From: Thiothrix lacustris DSM 21227 | GTDB taxonomy: Bacteria > Pseudomonadota > Gammaproteobacteria > Thiotrichales > Thiotrichaceae | DNA length: 64,000 nt | NCBI RefSeq assembly: GCF_000621325.1 | Contig: NZ_JHYQ01000025.1 | Location: forward strand, 1-64,000 | Direction: 5' to 3' | Shown here: piece after piece, positions 33,019-42,977 of the stretch | Layout: each line of letters starts with the position of its first letter | Position numbering within the stretch: the stretch's first letter is position 1 | Made by a program: the position numbers and the translations under genes | Notes under the pieces: generated by a model | What the model saw: the letters and a program-made list of their open reading frames with translations, nothing else | Told to the model about the DNA's origin: nothing | Databases searched by the model: none

Positions 33019-34449
33019 ATGGAATGGGAAACCGTTATTGGTCTGGAAATTCACGCCCAGCTTTCCACCAATTCAAAGATTTTTTCGGGTTCATCCACGG
33101 CTTACGGGGCAGAAGCCAATACACAGGCCAATCTGGTCGATTTGGGGATGCCGGGTGTTTTGCCGGTCTTGAACAAAAAGGCGGTGGAACTGGCGATTCG
33201 TTTGGGTTTGGCCATTGATGCTGAAATTACCCAACGTTCGATTTTCGCGCGTAAAAACTACTTTTACCCGGATTCACCCAAAGGCTACCAAATCAGCCAG
33301 TATGAGCTGCCCATCGTTGGCTTAGGCCACATGGACATCCAACTGGAAAATGGCGAAACCAAGCGCATCGGCATTACCCGCGCCCATCTGGAAGAAGATG
33401 CGGGCAAATCGCTGCACGAAGATTTCCAAGGGCAAACCGGGATCGACTTGAACCGGGCAGGCACGCCATTGCTGGAAATCGTTTCTGAACCTGATATGCG
33501 CAATGCCAAAGAAGCCGTGGCTTACATGAAAAAGCTGCACGCGCTGGTGCGTTACCTCGGTGTCGGCGATGGCAATATGCAGGAAGGTTCGTTCCGTTGC
33601 GATGCCAACGTCTCAGTGCGCCGCCCCGGTCAGCCGTTTGGTACACGCGCTGAAATCAAGAACCTGAACTCGTTCAAGTTCATTGAACGCGCCATCAACC
33701 ACGAAGTAGAACGCCAGATCGACATTATCGAGTCCGGCGGCACGGTGGTGCAGGAAACCCGTTTGTTCGACCCGGATCGCGACGAAACCCGTTCGATGCG
33801 CAGTAAGGAAGATGCCAACGACTACCGTTACTTCCCCGACCCTGATTTGCTGCCGGTGGTGATTACCCCGGAAGACATTGAAGCCGTGCGGGCGACGATG
33901 CCGGAATTGCCTGATGCCAAAAAACAGCGTTTTATGAGCGAATACGCGCTGACCGACTATGACGCCAGCCTGCTGACGCAAAGCCGTGAAGTGGCGGATT
34001 ATTTCGAGGCAGTCGCGCAAGGGTGCGGTGACGCCAAGCTCGCCGCCAACTGGGTGAATGGCGAAGTCAGCAAAACCTTGGCAGATCACGATCTGGATAT
34101 TACCGCAGCGCCAGTCAGCAGTGTGGCTTTGGTGGAATTGCTCCAGCGCATTCAGGACGACACCGTTTCCAACAAGATTGCTCGCGAAGTGTTCGAGGCG
34201 ATGTGGAAAGGTGAAGGTTCTGCCGATGCGGTCATCGACCAGAAAGGCTTGAAGCAAATCACCGATACCAGCGCGATTGAAGCGATGATTGACGAAATCA
34301 TTGCCAAAAATCCGGGGCAGGTAGCGGAATACCGCAGCGGTAAAGACAAGCTGTTTGGTTTCTTTGTGGGACAAGCGATGCGTGCTTCCAAAGGCAAGGC
34401 TAACCCCAACACCTTGAACGACATCCTCAAACAAAAGCTGGAGGGCTGA
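33019..34449 (+). CDS. gatB: Aspartyl/glutamyl-tRNA amidotransferase subunit B
   Basis: A 476-residue GatB, the subunit that binds and activates the mischarged tRNA. '[24 protein letters not shown]' opens the cradle domain, '[20 protein letters not shown]' follows, then 'REDAGKS'-like '[11 protein letters not shown]', and the C-terminal helical YqeY/tail domain ends in '[17 protein letters not shown]'. AAGGAGG lies upstream of the ATG. It starts 12 bases after gatA. Confidence 0.97.
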   Translation: MEWETVIGLEIHAQLSTNSKIFSGSSTAYGAEANTQANLVDLGMPGVLPVLNKKAVELAIRLGLAIDAEITQRSIFARKNYFYPDSPKGYQISQYELPIVGLGHMDIQLENGETKRIGITRAHLEEDAGKSLHEDFQGQTGIDLNRAGTPLLEIVSEPDMRNAKEAVAYMKKLHALVRYLGVGDGNMQEGSFRCDANVSVRRPGQPFGTRAEIKNLNSFKFIERAINHEVERQIDIIESGGTVVQETRLFDPDRDETRSMRSKEDANDYRYFPDPDLLPVVITPEDIEAVRATMPELPDAKKQRFMSEYALTDYDASLLTQSREVADYFEAVAQGCGDAKLAANWVNGEVSKTLADHDLDITAAPVSSVALVELLQRIQDDTVSNKIAREVFEAMWKGEGSADAVIDQKGLKQITDTSAIEAMIDEIIAKNPGQVAEYRSGKDKLFGFFVGQAMRASKGKANPNTLNDILKQKLEG

Positions 34450-34451
34450 GC

Positions 34452-34739
34452 ATGGCCATTTCTGAAGATGAAGTGAAAAAAGTAGCCCGTCTGGCGCGTC
34501 TGGCCGTGCCAGAGGAACGGTTGGCGGCTTATACCCAAAGCCTTTCCAATATCCTCAATCTGGTGGATCAGTTGAGTGCGGTGGATACCACGGGTGTCGA
34601 GCCAATGGCGCATCCGCTGGATATGGTGCAACGCTTGCGTGAAGACGTGGTGACGGAAACCGATCACCGCGCACAGTATCAGGCTGTCGCGCCAGAAGTG
34701 GAAAAAGGCTTGTATCTGGTACCAAAAGTGATTGAGTAA
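34452..34739 (+). CDS. gatC: Aspartyl/glutamyl-tRNA amidotransferase subunit C
   Basis: A 95-residue GatC, the small subunit that wraps around and stabilises GatA. 'DEVKKVARLARLAVPEERL' is the typical N-terminus and 'LREDVVTETD' the typical late motif. It starts two bases after gatB. In most operons gatC comes first; here it is last. A rho-independent terminator follows. Confidence 0.95.
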   Translation: MAISEDEVKKVARLARLAVPEERLAAYTQSLSNILNLVDQLSAVDTTGVEPMAHPLDMVQRLREDVVTETDHRAQYQAVAPEVEKGLYLVPKVIE

Positions 34740-34771
34740 TATTTATTCATTCTTGCTGGCTACAATCATTT

Positions 34772-34797
34772 AAAAACCCGCATATTGCGGGTTTTTT
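34772..34797 (+). terminator. Rho-independent terminator after gatC
   Basis: AAAACCCGCA and TGCGGGTTTT form a 10-bp stem around a 3-base loop (ATA/T), followed by TTTG. It closes the gatABC operon, 30 bases beyond the gatC stop. Confidence 0.92.
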
Positions 34798-34910
34798 GTG
34801 CCTTCTATTTAATGCGGAAATTAATTAAGCATGGGTAAAGTTGTTCTGGCTTATTAATACGCGGCAATTATTCAAAAATTAGCTGCTGATAATAACGAGG
34901 GAAAAACAAC

Positions 34911-35894
34911 ATGCGTATTCAGGCGTGGGGAACACTTATTGCCATTGCTGTCACGATTGGGGTATCGGGGTGTAGCACACAGACTGTCCACTCAGCACAA
35001 CAAGATGAAACCGATGAATTGCTGTTTGGTGCGAAGAAAAAAGTTTCTGTTGCGAAAAAAACAAGTGAAACACGTCCTAAAGTGGCGAAATATACGGGTA
35101 ATCAAGCCGGACGCGATACAAATAGTTATGCAGGTGGTGCGTCAGGCAGTACGGCATTGCCAACCATGTCCAGTAATGAACTCATGATGATTGCTGACCG
35201 TATTTTCAAGAATGAGAGTGGTAGTGACCCTGATAAATTGGTGCATTGGAATGATGGTGAGAACTTCGCATCCATGGGGTTAGGCCATTTCACGTGGTAT
35301 CCAGCAGGCAGACCCGCTCGCTTCGGCAATACCTTTCCAGATTTATTAGGGCATTTACAGTCTAATGGCGTGGCATTACCCGCTTGGGTACAACAAGCGC
35401 GTTATCAGGGTGCGCCATGGCGAACTAAGGCTGAGTTGATGCATGCTAAGCAAACCGGACAGGTACAGGAATTGCAAAACTTGTTGTACCAAACGCGCCT
35501 GTTACAAGCGGCGTATATTGTGGAGCGTGCCCGACGTGCTATGCCGAAACTAGTTGATGCTGCCCCAGCCAATTCCCGCGCTAAGGTTGCGCAAAATTTG
35601 AATGCCATTGCGAATACGCCGGGTGGGTGGTATGCCTTGGTGGATTACGTCAATTTCAAGGGTGAAGGCTTGAATACCTCTGGTGGCTATAACGGTCAAA
35701 ACTGGGGTTTATTACAAGTACTGGAGGACATGAATACTGGGCAATCTGGCCAGCAAGCTCTGCATTCTTTTGCAGATGCTGCTAGCCGAGTCTTGGCGCG
35801 TCGGGTGCGTAATTCACCACCTGCTCGGAACGAAGCTCGCTGGTTGGCTGGTTGGTCGAATCGGATTAATACTTACCGCTACCCTGGCGTGTAA
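34911..35894 (+). CDS. Tandem paralogous lipoprotein, copy 1
   Basis: A 327-residue lipoprotein (lipobox 'GVSGCS' near residue 21, then a Lys/Thr-rich linker to about residue 85). The conserved domain has 'IADRIFKNESGS', 'LVHWNDGENFASMGLGHFTWYPAG', 'GAPWRTKAELMHAKQTGQ' and 'INTYRYPGV' as its end. The Glu in 'KNES' and the 'GLGHF' segment recall the catalytic region of lysozyme-like folds, but this is only a resemblance. A very similar gene follows after 91 bases. The function is unknown; a cell-wall role would fit the location. Confidence 0.75.
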   Translation: MRIQAWGTLIAIAVTIGVSGCSTQTVHSAQQDETDELLFGAKKKVSVAKKTSETRPKVAKYTGNQAGRDTNSYAGGASGSTALPTMSSNELMMIADRIFKNESGSDPDKLVHWNDGENFASMGLGHFTWYPAGRPARFGNTFPDLLGHLQSNGVALPAWVQQARYQGAPWRTKAELMHAKQTGQVQELQNLLYQTRLLQAAYIVERARRAMPKLVDAAPANSRAKVAQNLNAIANTPGGWYALVDYVNFKGEGLNTSGGYNGQNWGLLQVLEDMNTGQSGQQALHSFADAASRVLARRVRNSPPARNEARWLAGWSNRINTYRYPGV

Positions 35895-35905
35895 TTGTCC
35901 TTTGT

Positions 35906-35945
35906 ATCGCTCGTCGGGTTAATACTCCATGTCGAGCGATTTTCC
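35906..35945 (+). terminator. Hairpin between the tandem lipoprotein genes
   Basis: ATCGCTCG and CGAGCGAT form an 8-bp stem around a 19-base loop, followed by TTTCCC. This is a plausible but weak rho-independent terminator, meaning the second paralog may have its own promoter. Confidence 0.5.
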
Positions 35946-35985
35946 CTTATAGTTCCCTAAAAATAATAATAAGAGGGAATTCGTC

Positions 35986-36945
35986 ATGAAAATAAAAGCT
36001 GTGGTGGCGCTTGCTGCTTTTGCGAGTCTTGGTTTATCTGCCTGTAGCCCAAGCGCTCAAATGACACGGGACACAGGTAAATCCACAATGCCACAGGCTA
36101 GTGTCGCTGGTTCGTCGGCTTTCGGGGCACACAATCCAGCCGCACAAAACACTGTTCATTCTTCTTATGGTTCACAAAATATTAGTCGTCCTAGTCAGGC
36201 TGGTAATGGTATGCCTGATCTGTCAACGACAGAGTTGCGTATGATTGGTGACCAAATCTTCAAGAATGAAGGTGGCGGGAATGTTGATAACTTAGTGCAT
36301 TGGAATGATGGTGAGAATTTCGCATCAATGGGCATTGGGCATTTCACTTGGTATCCTGCCGATGGTAGAACGCAACGTTTTGGTAGTACCTTCCCAGAAT
36401 TACTGGCTTACATGCAGCAACGGGGTGTGCAACCGCCAGCAGGGTTGTCAGCAACAGGTGGTGCACCATGGCGCAGTAAGGGGGAATTGATGCAGGCCAA
36501 ACAAACTGGACAGGTGCGGGAATTGCAGAATTTCCTGTACCAAACTCGTGATTTGCAAACCCAGTTCATCGTCGACCGCACCCGCCGTGCCATGCCAAAA
36601 TTGGTGAATAATACCCCAGAGCACCTGCGTCCACAGGTTATCAGCAATCTCAATGCTGTTGCCAATACAAAGGGTGGCTGGTATGCACTGATTGATTATA
36701 CCAATTTCAAAGGCGAAGGCTTGAACCGTAGTGGTGGTTATAACCGTCAGAACTGGGGTTTATTGCAGGTATTGGAGGAAATGCAACCGGCACGCCCTGG
36801 CGAACAGGCATTGCACGCATTTGCCGATGCTGCCATGCGCGTTTTGGAACGTCGGGTACGAAATTCCCCGCCTGCAAACGGTGAAAGCCGCTGGCTGGCA
36901 GGTTGGTCTAATCGTGTGAATACTTACCGTCGCTTATTGGTCTAG
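35986..36945 (+). CDS. Tandem paralogous lipoprotein, copy 2
   Basis: A 319-residue lipoprotein (lipobox 'GLSACS' near residue 20, then a Ser/Gln/Asn-rich linker). The domain repeats that of the upstream gene almost segment by segment: 'IGDQIFKNEGGG', 'LVHWNDGENFASMGIGHFTWYP', 'GAPWRSKGELMQAKQTGQV', 'GGWYALIDYTNFKGEGLN' and 'SNRVNTYRRLLV'. The linkers differ, so the duplication is old but the domain is constrained. It overlaps the convergent ybfF gene by 4 bases. A GAGGGAA site precedes the ATG. Confidence 0.75.
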   Translation: MKIKAVVALAAFASLGLSACSPSAQMTRDTGKSTMPQASVAGSSAFGAHNPAAQNTVHSSYGSQNISRPSQAGNGMPDLSTTELRMIGDQIFKNEGGGNVDNLVHWNDGENFASMGIGHFTWYPADGRTQRFGSTFPELLAYMQQRGVQPPAGLSATGGAPWRSKGELMQAKQTGQVRELQNFLYQTRDLQTQFIVDRTRRAMPKLVNNTPEHLRPQVISNLNAVANTKGGWYALIDYTNFKGEGLNRSGGYNRQNWGLLQVLEEMQPARPGEQALHAFADAAMRVLERRVRNSPPANGESRWLAGWSNRVNTYRRLLV

Positions 36946-37712
36946 TTCAGAAACGCATCGACCAATGCGGTAAATTCAGCGGGTGTTTGCACGTGTGGCA
37001 AATGCCCGGCGGCTTCGATACTGATCAGCTCGGCTGCTGGAAAGGCTTGCCGGATCAGCGCCAAATCTTCGTCTGCCACATAATCTGATTGCCCGCCCCG
37101 TATGAAGAGTGAGGGGGCAGGGTAGCTCGCCATATTTGCTGGGAAACCGGAAATTTTCAGGTAATGTCGGGCAATTTCCGGCAGATTGCATTGCCAGTAA
37201 AAGCTACCATCGGACTTACGCCCCAGATTCTTCAACAGAAAGCCACGCTCGAAGGGGTGTTTGACGGTGGTGCTCAGCCATTCATCCGCCTGTTTGCGGC
37301 TGCTTAAACTTGCCAACGGCATGGATACCATCGCCTGCAACAAGGCTTGGTGGCGGGGCGGATAGGCTTTGGGGGCAATATCCACCACCAGTAAGCGCTG
37401 GATGCGTTCGGGGTGTTGCAAGGCCAGACTCATGGCGACTTTGCCACCCATCGAATGCCCCATCAGGTCACAGGTTGGCATTCCTAGCGCATCCAGTACC
37501 GCCAGTACATCGCTAACCATTTGCTGGTAAGACATGCCTTCGACGTGTGGCGAGTCGCCATGATTACGTAAATCCAGCGCCAGTACCGGGCGCTTACCTG
37601 CTTGACCACGCGCAAAGGTTTGCCAGTTATCCAGCGACCCCAGCAAACCGTGTAGCACTACCAGCGGGGTTACACCGCTGTCACTTTCACCAAACCAGCG
37701 GTAATTCAGCAC
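36942..37712 (-). CDS. ybfF: Alpha/beta hydrolase, YbfF-type esterase
   Basis: A 256-residue alpha/beta-hydrolase. 'LVVLHGLLGSLDNWQ' is the oxyanion-hole loop, 'LRNHGDSPH' follows, the nucleophile elbow is 'MGHSMGGKVAM', the acid lies in 'RGGQSDYVADED' and the catalytic His in 'EAAGHLPHVQ'. The arrangement matches E. coli YbfF, an esterase acting on short acyl groups or acyl-CoA. The start overlaps the quinone reductase stop by 7 bases, so the two genes are cotranscribed. Confidence 0.88.
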   Translation of the reverse strand: MLNYRWFGESDSGVTPLVVLHGLLGSLDNWQTFARGQAGKRPVLALDLRNHGDSPHVEGMSYQQMVSDVLAVLDALGMPTCDLMGHSMGGKVAMSLALQHPERIQRLLVVDIAPKAYPPRHQALLQAMVSMPLASLSSRKQADEWLSTTVKHPFERGFLLKNLGRKSDGSFYWQCNLPEIARHYLKISGFPANMASYPAPSLFIRGGQSDYVADEDLALIRQAFPAAELISIEAAGHLPHVQTPAEFTALVDAFLN

Positions 37713-38290
37713 GCGAATTGTCGTCCCATCGTGGCAATGCCTTCCAGAATAGAGCTGCGTTCTTCAGCACTCAGGGCGGGGACATTGTAATAGATGCTAT
37801 GGCGTACATCCTTGATACCGCAGAATGCGAGTGTGCCATCCGTGACCGGGCGATAGATCAGGTGTTCTGCATCGGTTTGGCGGAAATAATCTTCCGTGCC
37901 GCCTGCGGTAATCAGCACCAGTGCTCGCTGATGTTTCAGCAAACCTTTTACACCTTCCTGCGAATATTCAAACGCGGTGCCATTGGTCAACACGTGGTCG
38001 AACCAGCCTTTGAGGATGGCCGGGCGGTCGAACCACCACAGCGGGTAAATGAATACCAAACCATCTGCCCACAACAGGTCTTTCTGTTCACGGCTGATTT
38101 TGTCGGGGATAGTGCCGGTTTGCAGCACGGCCAAATCCGAGGCACGCAGTACCGGGTCGAAATCTTCCGCATACAGGTCTTTGACCCGCACTTCGTGACC
38201 GCCTTCCAGCAAGCCTTTGCGGCAATAATCCAGCATCGCATGGTTGAAGCTGCTGGGGTTGGGGTGGGCGTAAACGATCAGAACGCGCAT
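37706..38290 (-). CDS. NAD(P)H dehydrogenase (quinone)-like flavoprotein
   Basis: A 194-residue flavodoxin-fold protein of the NQO1/KefF/MdaB group. 'VLIVYAHPNPSSFNHAML' binds the FMN or FAD phosphate, 'LVFIYPLWWFDRPAILKGWFDHVL' is the isoalloxazine loop typical of the family, and 'LITAGGTEDYF' is the next binding loop. It probably reduces quinones by two electrons with NAD(P)H. No potassium efflux gene lies nearby, so KefF is unlikely. Cotranscribed with ybfF. Confidence 0.85.
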   Translation of the reverse strand: MRVLIVYAHPNPSSFNHAMLDYCRKGLLEGGHEVRVKDLYAEDFDPVLRASDLAVLQTGTIPDKISREQKDLLWADGLVFIYPLWWFDRPAILKGWFDHVLTNGTAFEYSQEGVKGLLKHQRALVLITAGGTEDYFRQTDAEHLIYRPVTDGTLAFCGIKDVRHSIYYNVPALSAEERSSILEGIATMGRQFAC

Positions 38291-38320
38291 GAGGTTTCCA
38301 GTAGTAATGTGAGTTGTGAA

Positions 38321-39193
38321 TTAATGCAGAGTGTCATTTGTGGGCATCGCAGGCTTGAAGAGCAAGTTGGTATCCACTGCGTCCAGTGTATAGTTGGCAT
38401 TGCAAAATTCACAAATGATCTCAATTTTTCCCTGTTCTTCCAGAATGGTGTCGGCTTCCGCCTGACCGAGGGAGCGTAGCATGGTTTCGACCCGTTCCCG
38501 GCTGCAACCACAGTGGAAGCTGATGTCTTTGGCGTCAAACAGGCGCACGTCTTCTTCGTGGAACAAGCGGTAAAGCACTTCTTCCGGTTCCAGATGCACC
38601 AGTTCTTCGCGAGTTAGGGTGTCGAGTAACACGGAGGTGCGCTGCCAGTCTTCCGGGTTCACTTCTTCCTGCGGCAGGCGTTGCAACAGGATGCCTGCTG
38701 CCGATGTATCATCGGACATCAGCCATAGGCGGGTTGGCAACTGTTCAGAGCGCTCGAAATAGGCTTCCAGTGCTGCACTCAGGGTGTCACCTTCCAACGG
38801 AATCAGGCTCTGGTAGCGTTCGTTGCTGTTACGTGATTCCAGCGTAATGGCCAGTTGGGCATCACCAAACAGCGCGGGTAAGGTCAGGTCTTCGGCATCG
38901 CGACTCCACTGCGCCAACCCGCGTACCGTACCTTCTGCCGTCGCCTGAATGACCAGTAAGTGAATGGGGCCGTCCCCACGAATTTGCAAGGTGAGAGCAC
39001 CATCGTGCTTGATGGTAGCTGCCAGTAACACCGCTGCGGTGAGGGCTTCTCCCAGTATCGTTTTGACAAAGGCGGGGTAGTCGGCGCGTGACAGCATTTC
39101 CTGCCAAGTGTTATCCAAGTGTAACCATTCGCCGCGCACATGTGCCTGCTCTAGCATAAAACGTCTTAATGTATCTGCTGACATATAATCCAT
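38321..39193 (-). CDS. hslO: Redox-regulated chaperone Hsp33
   Basis: A 290-residue Hsp33, a chaperone held inactive by zinc until oxidation and unfolding. The C-terminal redox switch has the four cysteines in 'FHCGCSRERVETML' and 'IICEFCNANY', that is CxC and CxxC. The N-terminal domain contains 'GEALTAAVLLAATIKHDGALTLQIRGDGP', diagnostic of the family. Two in-frame ATG codons lie near the start (39193 and 39184) and TAAGG lies upstream of both. Confidence 0.94.
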   Translation of the reverse strand: MDYMSADTLRRFMLEQAHVRGEWLHLDNTWQEMLSRADYPAFVKTILGEALTAAVLLAATIKHDGALTLQIRGDGPIHLLVIQATAEGTVRGLAQWSRDAEDLTLPALFGDAQLAITLESRNSNERYQSLIPLEGDTLSAALEAYFERSEQLPTRLWLMSDDTSAAGILLQRLPQEEVNPEDWQRTSVLLDTLTREELVHLEPEEVLYRLFHEEDVRLFDAKDISFHCGCSRERVETMLRSLGQAEADTILEEQGKIEIICEFCNANYTLDAVDTNLLFKPAMPTNDTLH

Positions 39194-39429
39194 TAACCTT
39201 ACGGGTTGATAATTGCTTTCTAAATGCGAACTAATCTGCTAAAAAGCACCCATTTTAGCCGGAACGTGAACTTATCACACAACGCGGCTTGCCCAAAGTA
39301 GTGGCGATTGTTACATTTAGCGAATTATTTTTTGGGGCTACCGAAAAATTAGCCTGTCCATAAAGAAAGGGCAGCCACATGGGATGTGTTCAAATACTCC
39401 ATTTTTTAGCTTTAAGTCGGATTGATTAG

Positions 39430-40479
<1,050 letters not shown>

Positions 40480-40502
40480 TCATAAAGCTGAACAACAGCA
40501 GC

Positions 40503-40507
40503 GGAGG
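40503..40507 (+). promoter_or_regulatory. Ribosome binding site that points to an ATT start for mreC
   Basis: A perfect GGAGG lies 5 bases before an in-frame ATT at 40513. The next in-frame ATG (40561) has only pyrimidine-rich sequence upstream. No in-frame ATG, GTG or TTG occurs between the upstream TGA (40489-40491) and 40561. Confidence 0.6.
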
Positions 40508-40512
40508 CAGTC

Positions 40513-41391
40513 ATTAACGACATAAATTATCATGCCACACCGGGGTTTTCCTTCCGGTTTATGGTGCTTGTTCTAGGGGCTTTATTGCTGATGGCGATTG
40601 ATAATCGCAATGCAGCAGCGCTTGCGCCTGTGCGCACGATTGCGACGATGATGGTCTACCCACTGTTGACCAGTGTTGATTTCCCTCAGCGTGTGTATCA
40701 ACGTTCTAGCGGCTTCTTTTCAGCACAAAGTCAGTTGTCAGAGGAAAACCTTACCCTCAAGCAACAAGTGCAAGTGTATTCAGCGCAGCAGCAAGAAATG
40801 AATGTGGTCACAGCGGAGAATCAACGTTTACGTGCTATGTTAAATGCTGCGTCTCGCCCGGATTATACGTTCTCCATGGGGGAAATCCTTAAAGTAGCCC
40901 AAGACCCAGTCAGGGGATTGGTCACGCTGAATAAAGGCTCGCGTGATGGCGTCAAGGAAAGTCAGGTCGTGTTGGATGGTAAGAACATCTATGGCCAAGT
41001 GGTGACTGTAACGCCATTTGATTCGACTGTGATGCAGCTCATCGACCGTGATCATTCTATTCCTGTTCAAAATCAGCGTACTGGCGAACGTGGCTTGGCG
41101 AATGGATACGGGCGTGGCACTTCGATGGAAATCAAAAACCTTGCGCCGCTGAGTACAGTGAAGGAAGGCGATGTTTTCGTGTCTTCTGGTTTGGGTGGTT
41201 TATTTCCGGCCGGTTTTGAAGTTGCTAAAGTATTTAAGGTGGAATTTAAGCAGGGGAATATGACTATCTTAGCAATGCCATTGGTTGACTACGAATCAGT
41301 ACGAGAAGTCTTACTCGCGTGGAAAAAAGATGGTGATGATGCTTCTTCTACCACCGTGCTTCCCAGCGAACCACCAAAAGAGACTAAATAA
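40513..41391 (+). CDS. mreC: Rod shape-determining protein MreC
   Basis: A 292-residue MreC if translation starts at ATT (40513); 276 residues from the first ATG (40561). MreC links MreB filaments to the periplasmic elongation complex. The N-terminal membrane segment is 'FMVLVLGALLLMAIDNR', followed by a coiled coil ('LSEENLTLKQQVQVYSAQQQEMN') and the beta-rich dimer domain. In relatives the residues before the membrane helix resemble 'PGFSFRF', which is only encoded upstream of the ATG, and GGAGG supports the ATT. The stop codon abuts the mreD ATG. Confidence 0.9.
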   Translation: MNDINYHATPGFSFRFMVLVLGALLLMAIDNRNAAALAPVRTIATMMVYPLLTSVDFPQRVYQRSSGFFSAQSQLSEENLTLKQQVQVYSAQQQEMNVVTAENQRLRAMLNAASRPDYTFSMGEILKVAQDPVRGLVTLNKGSRDGVKESQVVLDGKNIYGQVVTVTPFDSTVMQLIDRDHSIPVQNQRTGERGLANGYGRGTSMEIKNLAPLSTVKEGDVFVSSGLGGLFPAGFEVAKVFKVEFKQGNMTILAMPLVDYESVREVLLAWKKDGDDASSTTVLPSEPPKETK

Positions 41392-41880
41392 ATGCCCGTT
41401 AAGGATCCTCGCTTTCCCGGTGCTGTTCTATTGACGCTGATATTTTCGATAGCATTGTCCATTATTCCACTGAGTGAGTCGATTGCCTTGTGGCGTCCTG
41501 AGTGGATCGCTCTAACCCTGGTGCATTGGGCATTGGTTATTCGTGATCGTATTAGCCTTTTGATGGTATTCATTCTAGGTTTGGTGGTTGATGCCTTATA
41601 CGGTTCTTTATTAGGGCAGCATGCGCTTGGCTATGTTCTAGTAACCTATCTAGCGGTACGCTTGAGTTTACGAATGACGCCAGAGGCTTTCCTGCAACAA
41701 TTAGCTTTATTGTTTGCGATTTTGGGGGTGTATATGCTAGCTAATTTGTGGATGCAACGGGTAACAACCGGTAGTTCACTTGGTTTGCTGCATTGGGCCT
41801 CTTTACTGAGCAGTATTGTTATTTGGCCGGTGTATCACTCTCTGCTGGGGTATTTTCATATGCAGCGTAAAGCCCTTTAA
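41392..41880 (+). CDS. mreD: Rod shape-determining protein MreD
   Basis: A 162-residue membrane protein with about five hydrophobic segments, including 'LLTLIFSIALSIIPLSES', 'LLMVFILGLVVDALYGSLLGQHALGYVL' and 'QLALLFAILGVYMLANLW'. The pattern 'GLVVDALYGSLLGQHAL' is typical of MreD, a part of the Rod complex. It starts directly after the mreC stop. The usual next genes for PBP2 and RodA are not here; folE2 follows instead. Confidence 0.9.
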   Translation: MPVKDPRFPGAVLLTLIFSIALSIIPLSESIALWRPEWIALTLVHWALVIRDRISLLMVFILGLVVDALYGSLLGQHALGYVLVTYLAVRLSLRMTPEAFLQQLALLFAILGVYMLANLWMQRVTTGSSLGLLHWASLLSSIVIWPVYHSLLGYFHMQRKAL

Positions 41881-41981
41881 TGGTGCTTTAATCAATGTCT
41901 GGTTTAGGTAAATTATCGCAGTGCCCGCCGTTTTGTTACTGTGGTAGCCAGAAAGCCAAGCCCTGATCAAGAGGAATTCAC

Positions 41982-42968
41982 ATGATGTCTACAAATGCCT
42001 GCCAGGAACTGCCGTGTGCCGTGATGCCGGACGTTGCCAAGCAACCGCTCGCAGGTGCCAAAGGTACACTTGACTGGGTAGGAATGAGCCAGATTGAGTT
42101 GCCCGTATTTTTACGCAGCCCCAACGGGGAACGGGTACAGACGCTGGCGCGGGTTCAAGCTTACGTTAACCTGACTGACGCCAACAGCAAGGGTATCCAC
42201 ATGTCACGCCTCTACGTGGCGCTGGACACGATTCTCGGCATGAATGACTTGACGCCCGAAGTCTTGCGCCAAACGATTACCCAGTTTGTGGATACACATG
42301 TTGGTCTGAGTGATGCTGCATATTTGGAATGCCGTTTTGATTACTTCGAGCGCCGCAATTCCCTGTTGAGCGATAACAGCGGTTGGAAAAATTACCCGGT
42401 AAAAGTGGCAGCGACGTTGCGCAACGGCCAGATCGATACCGAGGTCAGCGTCGAAGTGCCTTACTCCTCGACCTGCCCTTGTTCGGCTGCACTCGCTCGT
42501 CAGTTGATTCAGGAAGGTTTCCGTGAAACTTTTGGTCAGGATACCACTGCGGTGGATGCGAATAGCGTTTACGACTGGTTGGGAACCGCTAACGGTATCA
42601 GCGCGACACCGCACAGCCAGCGCAGCATTGCGCAGGTACGGGTCAAGCTGGCAGAAAAAGTTCGCACCTTACCGATCACCAGTCTGATCGATCGCGTGGA
42701 AGATGCCCTAAAAACGCCAGTACAAGCCACTGTCAAACGTGAAGATGAGCAGGAGTTCGCGCGTTTGAACGCTGCCAACCTGATGTTCTGCGAAGACGCC
42801 GCTCGTCGTTTGAAGGCTGCCTTGAATGATGATATTTCCGTGCGTGACTTCTGGTTGCGGGTGAATCACATGGAAAGTTTGCACGCTCACGATGCGGTAT
42901 CCGTGGTGGTGAAAGGCGTGGAAGGCGGCTACCGCGACGACCCCCGCGAATACGTGCACCCGACCTGA
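41982..42968 (+). CDS. folE2: GTP cyclohydrolase FolE2
   Basis: A 328-residue type IB GTP cyclohydrolase, which makes 7,8-dihydroneopterin triphosphate for folate and related cofactors. 'WVGMSQIELPVFL' opens the conserved region, and 'PYSSTCPCSAALARQLI' contains the metal-ligating Cys of FolE2; 'SQRSIAQVRVKL' and 'FCEDAARRLKAAL' follow. This type works with metals other than zinc and often substitutes for FolE under zinc limitation. No Zur box was identified. It starts with tandem ATG codons after GAGGAATT, 10 bases before idi. Confidence 0.94.
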   Translation: MMSTNACQELPCAVMPDVAKQPLAGAKGTLDWVGMSQIELPVFLRSPNGERVQTLARVQAYVNLTDANSKGIHMSRLYVALDTILGMNDLTPEVLRQTITQFVDTHVGLSDAAYLECRFDYFERRNSLLSDNSGWKNYPVKVAATLRNGQIDTEVSVEVPYSSTCPCSAALARQLIQEGFRETFGQDTTAVDANSVYDWLGTANGISATPHSQRSIAQVRVKLAEKVRTLPITSLIDRVEDALKTPVQATVKREDEQEFARLNAANLMFCEDAARRLKAALNDDISVRDFWLRVNHMESLHAHDAVSVVVKGVEGGYRDDPREYVHPT

Positions 42969-42977
42969 AACCGTTGC

